A stretch of DNA of 64,000 nt, from contig NZ_JANFNG010000022.1 of NCBI RefSeq assembly GCF_024436035.1, positions 1 to 64,000 of the forward strand. The letters are read 5' to 3'. Origin of the DNA: Streptomyces humicola. GTDB lineage: Bacteria; Actinomycetota; Actinomycetes; Streptomycetales; Streptomycetaceae. The position numbers and the translations under genes were made by a program. This document shows, piece by piece, positions 27,481 through 36,666 of this stretch. Under the pieces are notes generated by a model that did not search any database, was not told the origin of the DNA, and saw nothing but the letters and a program-made list of their open reading frames with translations. Within the stretch, counting starts at the first letter, position 1; every line of letters starts with the position of its first letter.

Positions 27481-27891
27481 ATGGAACCGGAGATCGCCGC
27501 ACTCGCAACCAGCGCGGGTACTACGGTCGTCACACTTATGGCTACCGATGCCTGGCACCGTACTCGGGACGGAATCGTGTCTCTGTGGAGGCGGGTACAT
27601 CCCGAGCGAGCCGAGTCCATCGCGGCCGAACTCGATGCCACCCGCGAGGACGTGATCGCCGCGCGCTCGGCTGGCGACGAGAACGTCGAGCCTGAGCTTC
27701 AAAGGGAGTGGCAAGGGCGGGTGCGGCGGCTCCTCGCGGCCCGACCAGAGATAGCCCTGGAGTTGCGGGCCCTTCTGGACGAGCTGGGCCCTCAGCCGGT
27801 GACCGATTCGGCCATCACTCAGCATGCCATCGCCTCCGGGCAGGCACGGATCTATCAGGCTGGTCGTGACCAACACATCGCGGAACGGTGA
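27481..27891 (+). CDS. Small partner protein of the STAND NTPase
   Basis: 136 residues. A short hydrophobic N-terminal segment (ALATSAGTTVVTLMA, residues 7-21) is followed by charged helical sequence. The C-terminus carries the tag ARIYQAGRDQHI (about 121-132), nearly repeated at the N-terminus of the next protein (GRVYQASRDQYI). Such tags are common in Streptomyces NTPase-linked effector/adaptor systems and may mediate homotypic pairing. The gene overlaps the STAND gene by four bases (GTGA), implying translational coupling. Biochemical function unknown; a role as sensor or effector of the NTPase is inference. Confidence 0.65.
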   Translation: MEPEIAALATSAGTTVVTLMATDAWHRTRDGIVSLWRRVHPERAESIAAELDATREDVIAARSAGDENVEPELQREWQGRVRRLLAARPEIALELRALLDELGPQPVTDSAITQHAIASGQARIYQAGRDQHIAER

Positions 27892-30044
27892 GCGGTGTGA
27901 TGCAGGGCCGCGCTGACGGCCAAGGCCGCGTGTACCAGGCCTCCCGCGACCAGTACATCATCGAGCATCACCACCATGGCGATGCGGGCTCACATGCCTG
28001 GACGAGTCCGGACTCGATACGCCGACCGGCCGTCGGCCGTGCCCCGACGGTTCTCCGGGATCGTACGGAGCTCATGAACCACCTGCAGGAGGCCGTCGAG
28101 TCCGGCACCGGCAACCAGGTGTACGTGCTTCATGGCATGGGAGGCTGCGGCAAGACGGCCGTCGCCTACACGCTCTTTCAGCGCGTCACAGCGGCGGGCC
28201 GCCGCATCGGCCTGTGGGTCAACGCGTCCGACGCTGCCACATTGCGCGGCGGAATGCTCGCCGTCGCCGCGGACCGAGGTGCACAGGGAAGCGAACTCCT
28301 GGCCGCGAGGAGTGGTCTGCGGGCCCCTGCGGACCTGGTGTGGGGACGGCTCGATCAGTCCGACGTGCCATGGCTGCTCGTGCTCGACAACGCTGACGAC
28401 CCCGCCGTCCTCCAAGACGGTGGATGGCTCCGTGCCAGTCCTCGCGGGACGGTGCTGGTCACCACTCGACAGGCAGCCGCACGCTGGTGGCCATACGCCG
28501 AGTTGCACCACGTCGGCGTGTTGCCGCGTGAACATGCAGCGCAGGTGCTGTGCGACCTTGCCCCGGAGAGCGGCACCGTGGAGGAGGCAGCCGAGATCGC
28601 GGACCGGCTGGGACGGCTGCCGCTGGCGCTCACCCTCGCGGGCGGCTTCCTTGCCCACCAGGTGATCGAGCCATGGACGATGGCGCAATACGGTCATCGG
28701 CTCCAGGAGTGCGGTCACGTAGACCTCATCGACCAAGGCGCAGTCGCACTTCGACGAGAGGATGCCCGACACTTGGTGAGCAGCACGTGGCAATTCTCCT
28801 TGGACGCACTTGCCGCGCAGGGGCTTCCGGAGTCAACGGCCCTGCTACGGCTGCTTGCTTGTTACGGGTCCGACCCGCTGCCACTGTCTTTGTTGAGCGG
28901 CCCCCAACTGTCCGCCGTATTACCGCCGGCACGAGTCGAAGCCGCGCTGCGCGGACTGCTCGACCAATCCTTGACCACGCTGGTCGATGTCGGCCTGCGT
29001 TGTGTGCAGACCCACGGAGTGCTGCTCGCCAGCGTCGCGGCAGGCAGCCCGGCCCAGCAGGTCACGACGGTCATGGCCACGGCGGCTCGGCTGCTCGGCG
29101 CCGTCATCCCCGCCATTCCTGACGTCGGGCCGCCGGATCTGCGGCTGCGCCTGCTCGCGCCGCACGCCCTCACCCTGCTGCGGCACGCCACTGACGTGTC
29201 AGTCGCCGTTGAGGCTCTCGATGCCGCCGTGAGACTGGCCATCGCACTCCATCGCACCGGCGACTACCTGACTGCCTTGGAGGTCGCCTCCACCTCGGCG
29301 GCCATCACAGAACCTGCTCTCGGACCGGACCATCGGCTGGTACTGCAGGCACACGCACGAACCGGCCGAGCTCTATGCCGTCTTGGCCGGTTTGAGGAGG
29401 CCGAAGCCCTTCACCGCCGCGTGCTTGCGGATCGAGAGCGACTCTTCGGTCCCGACGATCCCGACACACTGGACAGTAGCTTCGGTCTCGAATTCCCCTT
29501 GGAACAACTCGGCAGGATCCAGGAGGCCACCGAACTCCTGAAGCAGACCATCGGACGCCAACAGCGGGTGCTGGGCAACTACCACCCCCTCACCCTACGC
29601 TCCCGCGTCATGTTGCTTGAATGCCTGCCCGCCTCCGAACTCGGCGCCGTGATCGATGGCGCCGCGATGCCGCTTCCCGAAGAATGCGCCTCACTACTGG
29701 GCCCGGAACACTCGATCACCCTGGAAGCACAACTCAACTACGCCTTGGCGCTGCACACGCTGGGCCGCTTCCAGCCGGCCGAGGAACAGGCCCATCGGGT
29801 CGCCGACGAATTCCAACGACGTTATGGTCCTGACTACCCCATCACCCTCTCGGCCCGGACTCTTTGCGCACGGATCCAGGCTTCACTTGGCAACCTTGTT
29901 TCAGCGATCGAGATGATGACGGATGTATCGGACCGACGCGAGCGGAGCCTTGGTGCCGAGCATCCGTACACGGCCTACAGTCGTCGGCTCGTGGAAGAGT
30001 TCCGGGCCACGGCGGCGGCCGGCCGGACACCTGTCGATCCCTGA
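27888..30044 (+). CDS. STAND-type NB-ARC/TPR ATPase
   Basis: 718 residues. N-terminal tag GRVYQASRDQYI (13-24) plus a His run, then an NB-ARC NTPase domain: P-loop GMGGCGKT (83-90), Walker B-like WLLVLDNADD (162-171), and RLPLAL (243-248) as in plant and bacterial NB-ARC proteins. From about residue 440 the protein is made of tetratricopeptide repeats (ALCRLGRFEEAEALHRRVL and several weaker copies) that usually sense a ligand or protein. In actinomycetes such proteins act as regulators or as abortive-infection-type defence switches. Intact, with only the small upstream gene as partner. Confidence 0.85.
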   Translation: MSGVMQGRADGQGRVYQASRDQYIIEHHHHGDAGSHAWTSPDSIRRPAVGRAPTVLRDRTELMNHLQEAVESGTGNQVYVLHGMGGCGKTAVAYTLFQRVTAAGRRIGLWVNASDAATLRGGMLAVAADRGAQGSELLAARSGLRAPADLVWGRLDQSDVPWLLVLDNADDPAVLQDGGWLRASPRGTVLVTTRQAAARWWPYAELHHVGVLPREHAAQVLCDLAPESGTVEEAAEIADRLGRLPLALTLAGGFLAHQVIEPWTMAQYGHRLQECGHVDLIDQGAVALRREDARHLVSSTWQFSLDALAAQGLPESTALLRLLACYGSDPLPLSLLSGPQLSAVLPPARVEAALRGLLDQSLTTLVDVGLRCVQTHGVLLASVAAGSPAQQVTTVMATAARLLGAVIPAIPDVGPPDLRLRLLAPHALTLLRHATDVSVAVEALDAAVRLAIALHRTGDYLTALEVASTSAAITEPALGPDHRLVLQAHARTGRALCRLGRFEEAEALHRRVLADRERLFGPDDPDTLDSSFGLEFPLEQLGRIQEATELLKQTIGRQQRVLGNYHPLTLRSRVMLLECLPASELGAVIDGAAMPLPEECASLLGPEHSITLEAQLNYALALHTLGRFQPAEEQAHRVADEFQRRYGPDYPITLSARTLCARIQASLGNLVSAIEMMTDVSDRRERSLGAEHPYTAYSRRLVEEFRATAAAGRTPVDP

Positions 30045-30089
30045 CCTGGAACCCCGGCCTGCGCCCGGCCCCGGCAGACAGTCCGCGTG

Positions 30090-30660
30090 CCTTCCTCCCG
30101 GTCCGTCATTGTCTGCCAGCTGGTATTGGCGTCGGGCGGGGTCGGCTGTGTATCGGGCGCGCTCCAGCCGCTGCTGCCACAGCCGGTCCAGTGCCGTTCG
30201 CTCCGCTTCGGCCTGCTCGGCGGCGCGCAAGGACACCTCCAACGCAGCCGGTGCGATCGCTGCCATGACCTGGTCGACCACATACGCATCCAGAGCGGGG
30301 CCTGCGATGTGCTGACACAGCTGACCAGTCCCGTAGCTGGCACGCAGATAGCCGCAGTGGTAGTTGTGCGAGGGAAAAGGGCTGGCCGGCGAATGGTAGC
30401 TGACCGTCATCCGATGGCCGCCGCACAGACCGCACCGCAACAGCCCGGCCAGCAACGCTGACCCAGTGCACGCGGCGCCGGCAACGGCAGCGATCTGCCG
30501 GTTGGCTTCCATCCGAGCCAAGTTGGTCTCGTAGCGCTCCGGGGTGAGGTAGGCCGGCATCCGGCCGGGCAGGACCACATGCCACTCATCCATGCTCCTC
30601 ACCACCCTGCCCGTGCTGGGCCGCCCAGGCCCGTACCGCTCCAGAATGGCTGCACAGGGC
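30090..30660 (-). pseudogene. Large serine recombinase, C-terminal fragment
   Basis: The sequence holds the distal part of a serine recombinase: GPGRPSTGRVV, EWHVVLPGRMPAYLTPERYE (the recombinase domain), the zinc ribbon LLRCGLCGGHRM...YHCGY and GPALDAYVVDQVM, then a coiled-coil segment (AAEQAEAERTALDRLW). The catalytic N-terminal domain is absent and the C-terminus degenerates near 30090. It is fused in frame to the metE fragment on its upstream side. Confidence 0.75.
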
Positions 30661-30689
30661 TTGGCCTGCTGTTTTGTCGAGTGATCAGC

Positions 30690-31741
30690 CCACGGCACCG
30701 TCATGGGCTCGGGGCGGGAGATGTCGCCGACGAGGATCGGTGGGCGGACGTAGCGGGTGCCGTAGGACTGGACCCAGCCGTGCTGGGTGGCGAGGTAGCC
30801 GGTGAGCTGTTCGGCGAAGTACTGGACCATGTCGTTGCGCTCAGGCTCGCCGTGCACCAGGACATCCAGTCCGGCCGTCTCCTGGAAGGTGATCACCTCC
30901 TGGATCTCGGCCTTGATGCGGTGCTCGTACGCGGCGGTGTCGATTCGGCCCGCGCGCAGGTCGGCGCGGGCGGTGCGCAGTTGAGCGGTCTGCGGGAAGG
31001 AGCCGGTGGTGGTCGTCGGCCGTAGGGGCAGACCGAGGTGGGCGCGCTCGGCCGCGTTCAGTTCGGCCGGGGTGCGGTCCTGGACGAGGGCCGGCTCGTC
31101 GAACTGCACCCACTCGGCGCCGGCCGCGCGCAGGTCGGCGAGGACCTCGGCGTACGCCGGGAGCAGCCGGTCGAGGAGGGTGAGCGGGTCGAAGCCGGCG
31201 GCCACGCCAAAGGCGGGCTTGGCGAGGAGGAGGTAGGTGATGGGGCCGACGAGGACGGGCCGGGGCGTCAGGCCCAGAGCGAGGGCCTCCTTGAGTTCCG
31301 CGACCTGCTTGGCGGAGTCGGCCGTGAAAACGGTGTCCGGGGCCAATTCCGGGACCAGATAGTGGTAGTTGGTGTCGAACCACTTGGTCATCTCCAGCGG
31401 CGCGACGTCCTGGGTGCCGCGCGCCATGGCGAAATACCCGTCCAACGCGTCGCCGGCGACGGCATCCCGGTGGCGTTCCGGAATGGCGCCGACCATGATG
31501 GTGGTGTCCAGGACGTGGTCGTCGTACGAGAAGTCGCCGGTCGGCACCTCGTCGATACCGGCCTCGGCAAGCTGCCGCCAGTTGGCGGTGCGCAGGTCGG
31601 CGGCGGTGGCGCGGAGGGCGTCGGCGGTGACGAGGCCCTTCCAGTAGCCCTCGATCGCCTTCTTCAGTTCCCGGTTCCGTCCCTGGCGTGGGTAGCCGTA
31701 CACGTGGCCCGTGCTGCCGCGGCTGCGGGCGTGGTGGTCAC
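30690..31741 (-). pseudogene. metE: Cobalamin-independent methionine synthase, broken
   Basis: The original start is probably the GTG at 31741 (AAGGAG six bases upstream). A single missing base near 31702 frameshifts the gene after about 12 codons; downstream the proper frame gives the N-terminal domain (YGYPRQGRNRELKKAIEGYW, EMTKWFDTNYHYLVPE) and the linker to the catalytic domain (YVRPPILVGDISRPEPMTV). At about 30690 family similarity ends abruptly and recombinase sequence begins, so the zinc-binding, homocysteine-binding half is missing. The upstream cobalamin riboswitch remains. Methionine synthesis must depend on another enzyme. Confidence 0.88.
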
Positions 31742-31904
31742 GGAGATCTCCTTCGCGAGATGAATCCCTGAGGTCCCGGGGACGGGACGAGAACGCGAAG
31801 GGTGACGGACCGGACGGCAGCGGCCCCTGGCCGTCCGTTCGGTTGTGTACGCCGACCCGCCCTCGAGGTCACCGGGATGTCCGTGCACGAGTGGTTCGCG
31901 CACG

Positions 31905-32120
31905 GGCAGTTGGCAGGTCTTCGGACTCGCGGGCACGTCCTCACAGGGGAGGACACCTACTGGCCGTCGCTTCCCAGGCCCTGTTCTTCGGGCCCAGTGC
32001 GTATGACGGCGGTCGTTCCCGCTCACCGCTGCGGGGCAGTCCCGGATTCTCACCGGGTTCCCTCTTGCGACGCTCCCGCCTGGCGGACGGGGCGAACCAG
32101 CTGCACCGGCCACCCTAGGG
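31905..32120 (-). promoter_or_regulatory. Cobalamin riboswitch of the broken metE
   Basis: Read on the minus strand: GGCCGGTGCA at the start, the core GAGGGAACCCGGTGAGAATC, ACTGCCCCGCAGCGGTGA, a B12-box-like GACGGCCAGTAGG, and the closing GAGTCCGAAGACCTGCC. This matches the cobalamin riboswitch consensus. Upstream of metE it normally shuts expression off when B12 is available, leaving methionine synthesis to MetH. Confidence 0.9.
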
Positions 32121-32203
32121 GGCCGTCCGGTTGTCTGTCGGGTCATGTCCAGCATTCGTAAAGCGAGGTGAGACACGCGGTCGACGTGCTTGGAACGGGC
32201 CGA

Positions 32204-32236
32204 GGGCGGGAAGCGCCACACCTGCGCTTCCCGCCC
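32204..32236. terminator. Hairpin between the riboswitch and the HBDH fragment
   Basis: Thirteen perfect pairs, GGGCGGGAAGCGC (32204-32216) with GCGCTTCCCGCCC (32224-32236), loop of seven bases. It lies downstream of the minus-strand ArsR/HBDH pair. Confidence 0.75.
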
Positions 32237-32313
32237 TTCCCCTGCGAGGAGCCGCCGGATCCATCGACCGGCGGTCCCGCCCGGGGCCCCTCAGCCCGGA
32301 CGCGCCAGGCTCC

Positions 32314-32646
32314 TCAGCCCTGGCCGTATACGTGGAACCCCCGGCCGGTCTTGCGGCCCAGCAGTCCCGCCGCCACCATCCGCTGGAGCAGCAGGGGAGG
32401 GGCGTAGAGGGGTTCCTTGAACTCGTCGTAGAGCGACTCGGCGATCGAGGCCACGGTGTCCAGCCCGATCAGGTCCGCGAGCCTGAGCGGTCCCATCGGG
32501 TGGGCGCAGCCCAGCTCCATGCCCGTGTCGATGTCGGCGGCGGTGGCGAAGCCGGACTCCGTCATGCGGATCGCCGCCAGCAGGCAGGGGATGAGGAGTG
32601 CGTTGACGACGAAGCCTGCCCGGTCCCGGGAGTGGACGAGCGTCAT
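32314..32646 (-). pseudogene. 3-hydroxyacyl-CoA dehydrogenase, C-terminal domain only
   Basis: 110 codons correspond to the C-terminal helical domain of 3-hydroxybutyryl-CoA dehydrogenase (VHSRDRAGFVVNALLIPCLL, MELGCAHPMGPLRLADLIGL, RKTGRGFHVYG). The NAD-binding Rossmann half with the catalytic His is missing, so it cannot be an enzyme. The first possible ATG (32646) overlaps the ArsR stop as ATGA, which may be coincidence or may allow translation of the orphan domain. Confidence 0.75.
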
Positions 32647-33029
32647 CGCTTGCCCCCGCGGGCGGCTGCGCCCGCGCGTGTCGGGGTGGCCATCGTGATC
32701 AGGGGGAGGAGGGTTTCGTCGGCCAGTTGGTAGCGGATCACCCGTCCGTCGCGTGTTCCGGTGACCACGCCCGCCGCACGCAGGAGCCGGAGGGCTTGGG
32801 AGACCGCGGTGGCGTTCATGCCAGTGGCCAGGGCGAGGTCGGTGACGCTGATGGGTCCCGCTTGGCTGATGCAGAGCAGCATCGCCAGCCGGTGGGGGTC
32901 GCTGAGCAGGGAGAAGCGGTCGGCCCATGTGGCGAGGTGTTCCGGATCGCCGAGTGCCTCGATGGCCTCGCATACCCGGTGGTCGTCGATGGACGGTTGG
33001 TGAGCCCGCTCGGCTGGGACTAGGTGCAT
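32643..33029 (-). CDS. ArsR/SmtB-family regulator, likely Ni/Co sensor
   Basis: 128 residues from the ATG at 33029 (GGGAGA upstream). Winged helix: DPHRLAMLLCISQAGPISVT and ATGMNATAVSQALRLLRAAG (recognition helix), then the wing GTRDGRVIRYQLAD. N-terminal His residues (HLVPAERAHQ) and Cys27, plus C-terminal residues, could bind metal. It is divergent from the NiCoT transporter, so it probably represses metal-transport genes and releases DNA on metal binding. The operator should lie in 33030-33090. Confidence 0.8.
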   Translation of the reverse strand: MHLVPAERAHQPSIDDHRVCEAIEALGDPEHLATWADRFSLLSDPHRLAMLLCISQAGPISVTDLALATGMNATAVSQALRLLRAAGVVTGTRDGRVIRYQLADETLLPLITMATPTRAGAAARGGKR

Positions 33030-33089
33030 GTGACAACTCTCCCACATCACCTCATCAATTGCGCAGACTTGAAGGGGAGGTCCGCCTGG

Positions 33090-33300
33090 CTCTACGCTGA
33101 CGTGGTCTCCGCCGACCGCGGTGATGGTGCAGCCTCAGCGAAACCCGGTGTGAACCCGGTACTGTCCCGCAACGGTGAAGCCCCTGTGATGGGGGATGAG
33201 TCCGGTCGCCTGTTGCCGCATCCACGGATACCAGCCTCGCAGGAAGGTCGGTCCGGCCCAGGTCCTCCGGGTTGCTGGCCAGGCCCCGAGCCTGTGAGCA
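33090..33300 (+). promoter_or_regulatory. Cobalamin riboswitch of the NiCoT gene
   Basis: Plus strand: GATGGTGCAGCC near the start, AAACCCGGTGTGAACCCGGT, ACTGTCCCGCAACGGTGA, ATGAGTCCGGTCGCCTG, and the closing region before the AGGAGG of the transporter. Consensus elements of a cobalamin riboswitch are in order. When B12 is plentiful, expression of the cobalt uptake gene would stop. Confidence 0.88.
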
Positions 33301-33318
33301 TCCCGAGGAGGATGCCCA

Positions 33319-34458
33319 GTGTCAGCTTTGACGGCCAAGGCCCGAACGATCGTGCACGCGCTGCACCCCGCCGAGTGGGGCAGGCTCGGGGCGATGACCC
33401 TGGTGATCCTGGCGCTCAACGGCTTCGGCTGGGGCATCTTCATCTTCACGGTGCTGCCCCACCACTTCCGCTACGACAAGTTGGGCGTCGGCCTCGGCGT
33501 GGCGGTGACCGCGTGGACCTTGGGCGCCCGGCACGCCTTCGACGCGGACCACATCTCCGCGATCGACAACTCCACGCGCAAGCTCATGGCGGACGGGAAG
33601 AGGCCGCTGGGCAGCGGTTTCTTCTTCGCGCTGGGCCACTCCACCATCGTGGTCGCCGTCGGCGTGGGTATCACGATCGCCGCCAAGGCCGTGTTCGGGG
33701 CGATGGTCGACCCGAACTCCACCTACGAGACGCTGGGCGGCATGCTCGGAACGCTGACGTCGGCGGGGTTCCTGTATCTGATCGCGGCGCTGAACCTGGT
33801 GGTGCTCAGCGGGATCGCCAAGGTGTTCCGCGACATGCGCCGCGGCACGTTCGACGAGGAGGAACTCGAACGCCAACTCCAGGCCCGAGGATTGATGTGG
33901 CGCTTCTTCGGCCGGTTCATGCGCTCGATCAACCACACCTGGCAGCTGTTCTTTGTCGGCATGGTCTTCGGTGTCGGCTTCGACACCGCCACCGAGGTCG
34001 TCCTGCTGGCGGCGACCGCGTACGCCGCGACCTCGGGACTGCCCTTCTACGCGGTGCTCGCCCTGCCCCTCCTTTTCTCCGGCGGCATGATCCTGTTCGA
34101 CACCCTCGACGGCTGCTTCATGAACTTCGCCTACGGGTGGGCCTTCGCCCGGCCGGTGCGCAAGGTCTACTACAACCTGGTCATCACGGGCCTGTCCATC
34201 GCCGCTGCCTTCCTGATCGGCACGATCGAGGTCCTCGGCGTGCTGACCAGCGAACTGCACCTGAGCGGTCCCTTCTGGGACTTCATGGCCAACTTCGACA
34301 TCAACCGCGCCGGCTTCGTGATCGCCGGGCTCTTCGCCGCCACCTGGGTCGCGGCCCTCCTCTTCTGGCGATTCGGCAAGTTCGAAGCCCGATGGCAGGC
34401 CGACCTGGCAGAACCCTCCGCCCCCTGCGCCCCCGAACAGCCGCAGGCCGCTGGCTGA
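33319..34458 (+). CDS. NiCoT-family nickel/cobalt transporter
   Basis: 379 residues from the GTG at 33319 (GAGGAGG upstream). Eight or so transmembrane helices. The NiCoT signature RHAFDADHI at residues 71-79 and further family motifs (GFFFALGHSTIV, GVGFDTATEV) identify a secondary permease for Ni2+/Co2+ of the HoxN/NixA/NhlF type. The cobalamin riboswitch upstream suggests cobalt supply for B12 synthesis rather than nickel for urease. The divergent ArsR gene adds metal-level control. Confidence 0.93.
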   Translation: MSALTAKARTIVHALHPAEWGRLGAMTLVILALNGFGWGIFIFTVLPHHFRYDKLGVGLGVAVTAWTLGARHAFDADHISAIDNSTRKLMADGKRPLGSGFFFALGHSTIVVAVGVGITIAAKAVFGAMVDPNSTYETLGGMLGTLTSAGFLYLIAALNLVVLSGIAKVFRDMRRGTFDEEELERQLQARGLMWRFFGRFMRSINHTWQLFFVGMVFGVGFDTATEVVLLAATAYAATSGLPFYAVLALPLLFSGGMILFDTLDGCFMNFAYGWAFARPVRKVYYNLVITGLSIAAAFLIGTIEVLGVLTSELHLSGPFWDFMANFDINRAGFVIAGLFAATWVAALLFWRFGKFEARWQADLAEPSAPCAPEQPQAAG

Positions 34459-34679
34459 CGCGCCGTCGCCGCCCCAGTCGGCCTGAGACGCTCCAGGCGC
34501 CTTCAACAACTTCCGTATGTGCACTGGATGATCGCCTCAGGGTCGGCGAATTGGCCTGCGAATCGTCTCCGTTTGCGGACAGAACTGTGCAGACGCCGAG
34601 GCGTGTGATCGCTTTACTTCGATACGGGGCACCGCTCAACCGGTCTCCGTTGCTGCGGGACTGCCGAGCTGAAGGGTTC

Positions 34680-34713
34680 GGCCGCCGTCGACCACATCGG
34701 GTCGACGGCGGCC
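34680..34713. terminator. Terminator after rpsR
   Basis: GGCCGCCGTCGAC (34680-34692) pairs perfectly with GTCGACGGCGGCC (34701-34713), 16 bases past the rpsR stop on the minus strand. It can also stop transcription coming from the NiCoT gene. Confidence 0.85.
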
Positions 34714-34729
34714 GAATGTGTGTGCGGGC

Positions 34730-34975
34730 CTATCGTGAGGCGTAGGGGAGCAGTGCCATCTCGCGGGCGTTCTTGATGGCCTGGGCGACTCGGCGCTGCT
34801 GTTGCAGCGTGACGCCGGTGACGCGGCGGCTGCGGATCTTGCCGCGGTCGGAGATGAACTTCCTCAGCAGGTCGGTGTCCTTGTAGTCGATGTAGGTGAT
34901 GCCTGCTGCATCGAGAGGGTTGGCGCGCTTGCGGGGGGCGCGGTCGCGGCCTTTGGAGTACGTACGGGGGGACAT
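34730..34975 (-). CDS. rpsR: Ribosomal protein bS18, zinc-free paralogue
   Basis: 81 residues with the S18 core [20 protein letters not shown] and [20 protein letters not shown]. No cysteine, so it belongs to the C-minus type made under zinc starvation. Last gene of the minus-strand zinc-response operon (rpmG-rpmE-CobW-like-rpsR), 31 bases after the CobW-like stop. Confidence 0.95.
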   Translation of the reverse strand: MSPRTYSKGRDRAPRKRANPLDAAGITYIDYKDTDLLRKFISDRGKIRSRRVTGVTLQQQRRVAQAIKNAREMALLPYASR

Positions 34976-35006
34976 GCCAGAACCTTTCTCGGTGGATCTG
35001 CCGGGG

Positions 35007-36161
35007 TCAGGGGACCGGGTCGAGGAATTCGTCGAAGGTGTGGGGCAGGTGCTGCCAGGCGTCCCGCCCGGCCGTGTATTCGGCGTCGGTGAGCAGGCAG
35101 GAGTCGAGGAGCTCCGCCAGGGCGTCGTGGTCGAGGCCGGGTGAGGTGAAGGTGAGGTGTTGGCGGCGGTCGCCGTGTTCGGGGTGCCAGTCGAGGGCGG
35201 CGGCTGCCCGGCGTTCGGGCGGGACCATCTCCCAGGCGGCGTCCGGGAGTGCGGCCAGCCAGGGGCCTGCCGACTCCACGCACAGGGCGCCGCCTGCCGC
35301 GTCCCAGCTCAGCAGGGTGTCGGGGCGGTCGGCGAGCCAGAAGCGGCCGCGGCTGCGGGCGGCGGCGCACGCGAGGTCCTCCAGCGCTGCGTAGAGCCGC
35401 GCTGGGTGGAATGGGCGGTCGGCGCGCCAGACGAGGGTGGTCACGCCGTGTTCGTCGGCCTCTTGCGGCAGGAGTGCGCAGGCGGGGTGTTGCCGTGCGG
35501 CTGCCGCGGCGAGGTCGAAGCCGGCCAGTAGGGCGGGGCCCAAGGTGCCGTCGCCGACGCGGAGTCGCCGTGCGGCGGGGGTGAGTTGGGCGAGGAGTGC
35601 GTGGTCGGTGTCGTCGGCGTCCTGTTCGCCGTCGGCGAGGGCGAGGAGGGTGGGGTATTCGATCTGCCGGGCGTAGGTGTCTGCGATGGTGCGCTGGTCG
35701 GTTGGGGCTGCGGCGAGGCCGGCCTCGGCGAGGTCGTCGCCGTTGGCGAGGTATGGCAGGACGAGGGCGGGGTCGACCGCGGTGGCGACCCCGGTCACCT
35801 CCAGCGCTTCGTCTTCGGCGGCGATGACGGAGGCCATGGCCTGCGGTTCGACGGAGTCCCACAGTTCGACGACGGCGAGCCGGTAGGTGCCGGAGTCCGC
35901 AAGGTGCAGCAGTTCGGGGACGAGGTCTTCGCGCAGGGCGCAGCAGGCGCAGTCGTTGACCAGTGGGGTGTGGCCGCTGCTGACCGGTCCGTGTGCGTCG
36001 CGGATGGTGCGGTGTACGGACCCTGCCGGCGCGGCGGACAGGTCGTGGTGGAGGACGACGGTGCCGGGCACGGTGCGCAGGATGTCGCCGACCGCGGCGC
36101 GGCGGGCGCCTTCGCACAGGCCGGCGACGATCGCCACGGGCAGCCGCGCGGAGCTGCTCAC
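35007..36161 (-). CDS. CobW/COG0523-like protein without a P-loop
   Basis: 384 residues from the GTG at 36161, overlapping the L31 stop by GTGA. It aligns with the zinc-related CobW GTPases found in the same operon of other Streptomyces: CxCC metal motif in [12 protein letters not shown] (71-74), [17 protein letters not shown], and a C-terminal domain ([44 protein letters not shown]). The Walker A that should read GFLGAGKTT is GLCEGARRA (14-22), lacking Lys and Thr; GTP hydrolysis is therefore doubtful and it may act as a binding-only zinc chaperone. Co-expressed with zinc-free ribosomal proteins. Confidence 0.85.
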   Translation of the reverse strand: MSSSARLPVAIVAGLCEGARRAAVGDILRTVPGTVVLHHDLSAAPAGSVHRTIRDAHGPVSSGHTPLVNDCACCALREDLVPELLHLADSGTYRLAVVELWDSVEPQAMASVIAAEDEALEVTGVATAVDPALVLPYLANGDDLAEAGLAAAPTDQRTIADTYARQIEYPTLLALADGEQDADDTDHALLAQLTPAARRLRVGDGTLGPALLAGFDLAAAAARQHPACALLPQEADEHGVTTLVWRADRPFHPARLYAALEDLACAAARSRGRFWLADRPDTLLSWDAAGGALCVESAGPWLAALPDAAWEMVPPERRAAAALDWHPEHGDRRQHLTFTSPGLDHDALAELLDSCLLTDAEYTAGRDAWQHLPHTFDEFLDPVP

Positions 36162-36409
36162 TGCGTCCTCCGTCCGTAGCGGCGTTCGAAGCGTTCGACG
36201 CGTCCGGCGGTGTCCAGTACGCGCTGGGTGCCGGTGTAGAAGGGGTGGCTGGCCGAGGAGATCTCGACGTCGATGACGGGGTAGGTGTTGCCGTCCTCCC
36301 AGTCGATGGTCTTGTCGCTGGTGGCGGTGGAGCGGGTGAGGAAGGCGAAGTCGGCTGCGCGGTCGCGGAAGACGACCGGCCGGTATTCGGGGTGGATGCC
36401 GGGCTTCAT
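36158..36409 (-). CDS. rpmE: Ribosomal protein bL31, type B (zinc-free)
   Basis: 83 residues, longer than the zinc-binding form, with [20 protein letters not shown] and [20 protein letters not shown]. The CxxC of zinc-binding L31 is absent. It would replace the zinc-loaded L31 on ribosomes when Zur is released. Confidence 0.95.
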   Translation of the reverse strand: MKPGIHPEYRPVVFRDRAADFAFLTRSTATSDKTIDWEDGNTYPVIDVEISSASHPFYTGTQRVLDTAGRVERFERRYGRRTQ

Positions 36410-36415
36410 GGGTGG

Positions 36416-36580
36416 TCAGCGCTCCTCTCGGAAGTCGACGTGACGGCCGGCGACGGGGTCGTACTTGCGTAGGACCAGCCGGTCGGGGTCGTTGCGGCGG
36501 TTCTTGCGGGTCACGTAGGTGTAGCCGGTTCCGGCGGTGGACTTGAGCTTGATGATCGGGCGGAGTTCGTTGCGGGCCAT
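36416..36580 (-). CDS. rpmG: Ribosomal protein bL33, zinc-free paralogue
   Basis: 54 residues from the ATG at 36580. The L33 pattern ([34 protein letters not shown]) lacks the two CxxC pairs. First gene of the minus-strand zinc operon, six bases before rpmE. Confidence 0.95.
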   Translation of the reverse strand: MARNELRPIIKLKSTAGTGYTYVTRKNRRNDPDRLVLRKYDPVAGRHVDFREER

Positions 36581-36600
36581 GACGCCACGATACACAGAAC

Positions 36601-36618
36601 TGGTTTTCATTTTCATCA
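36601..36618. promoter_or_regulatory. Zur box in the divergent ribosomal-protein promoter
   Basis: TGGTTTTCATTTTCATCA between rpmG (minus) and rpmB (plus) resembles the Zur operator of actinomycetes (TGAAAATGATTTTCA type). One site placed here would control both operons; zinc-loaded Zur represses them. Confidence 0.75.
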
Positions 36619-36666
36619 AGGGCTAAGGTGAGGACCTCTACCTCGACCGCCCACCGGAGGGAAACC

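Noticed and set aside
29901-31703. 600-codon open frame as one functional protein
   Set aside because: It joins the N-terminal half of metE to a recombinase tail and overlaps the STAND gene at its end; it is a chance in-frame fusion, not a known architecture.
33024-34745. 573-codon plus-strand frame overlapping the NiCoT gene
   Set aside because: A shifted frame of the transporter with Arg-rich sequence and no family.
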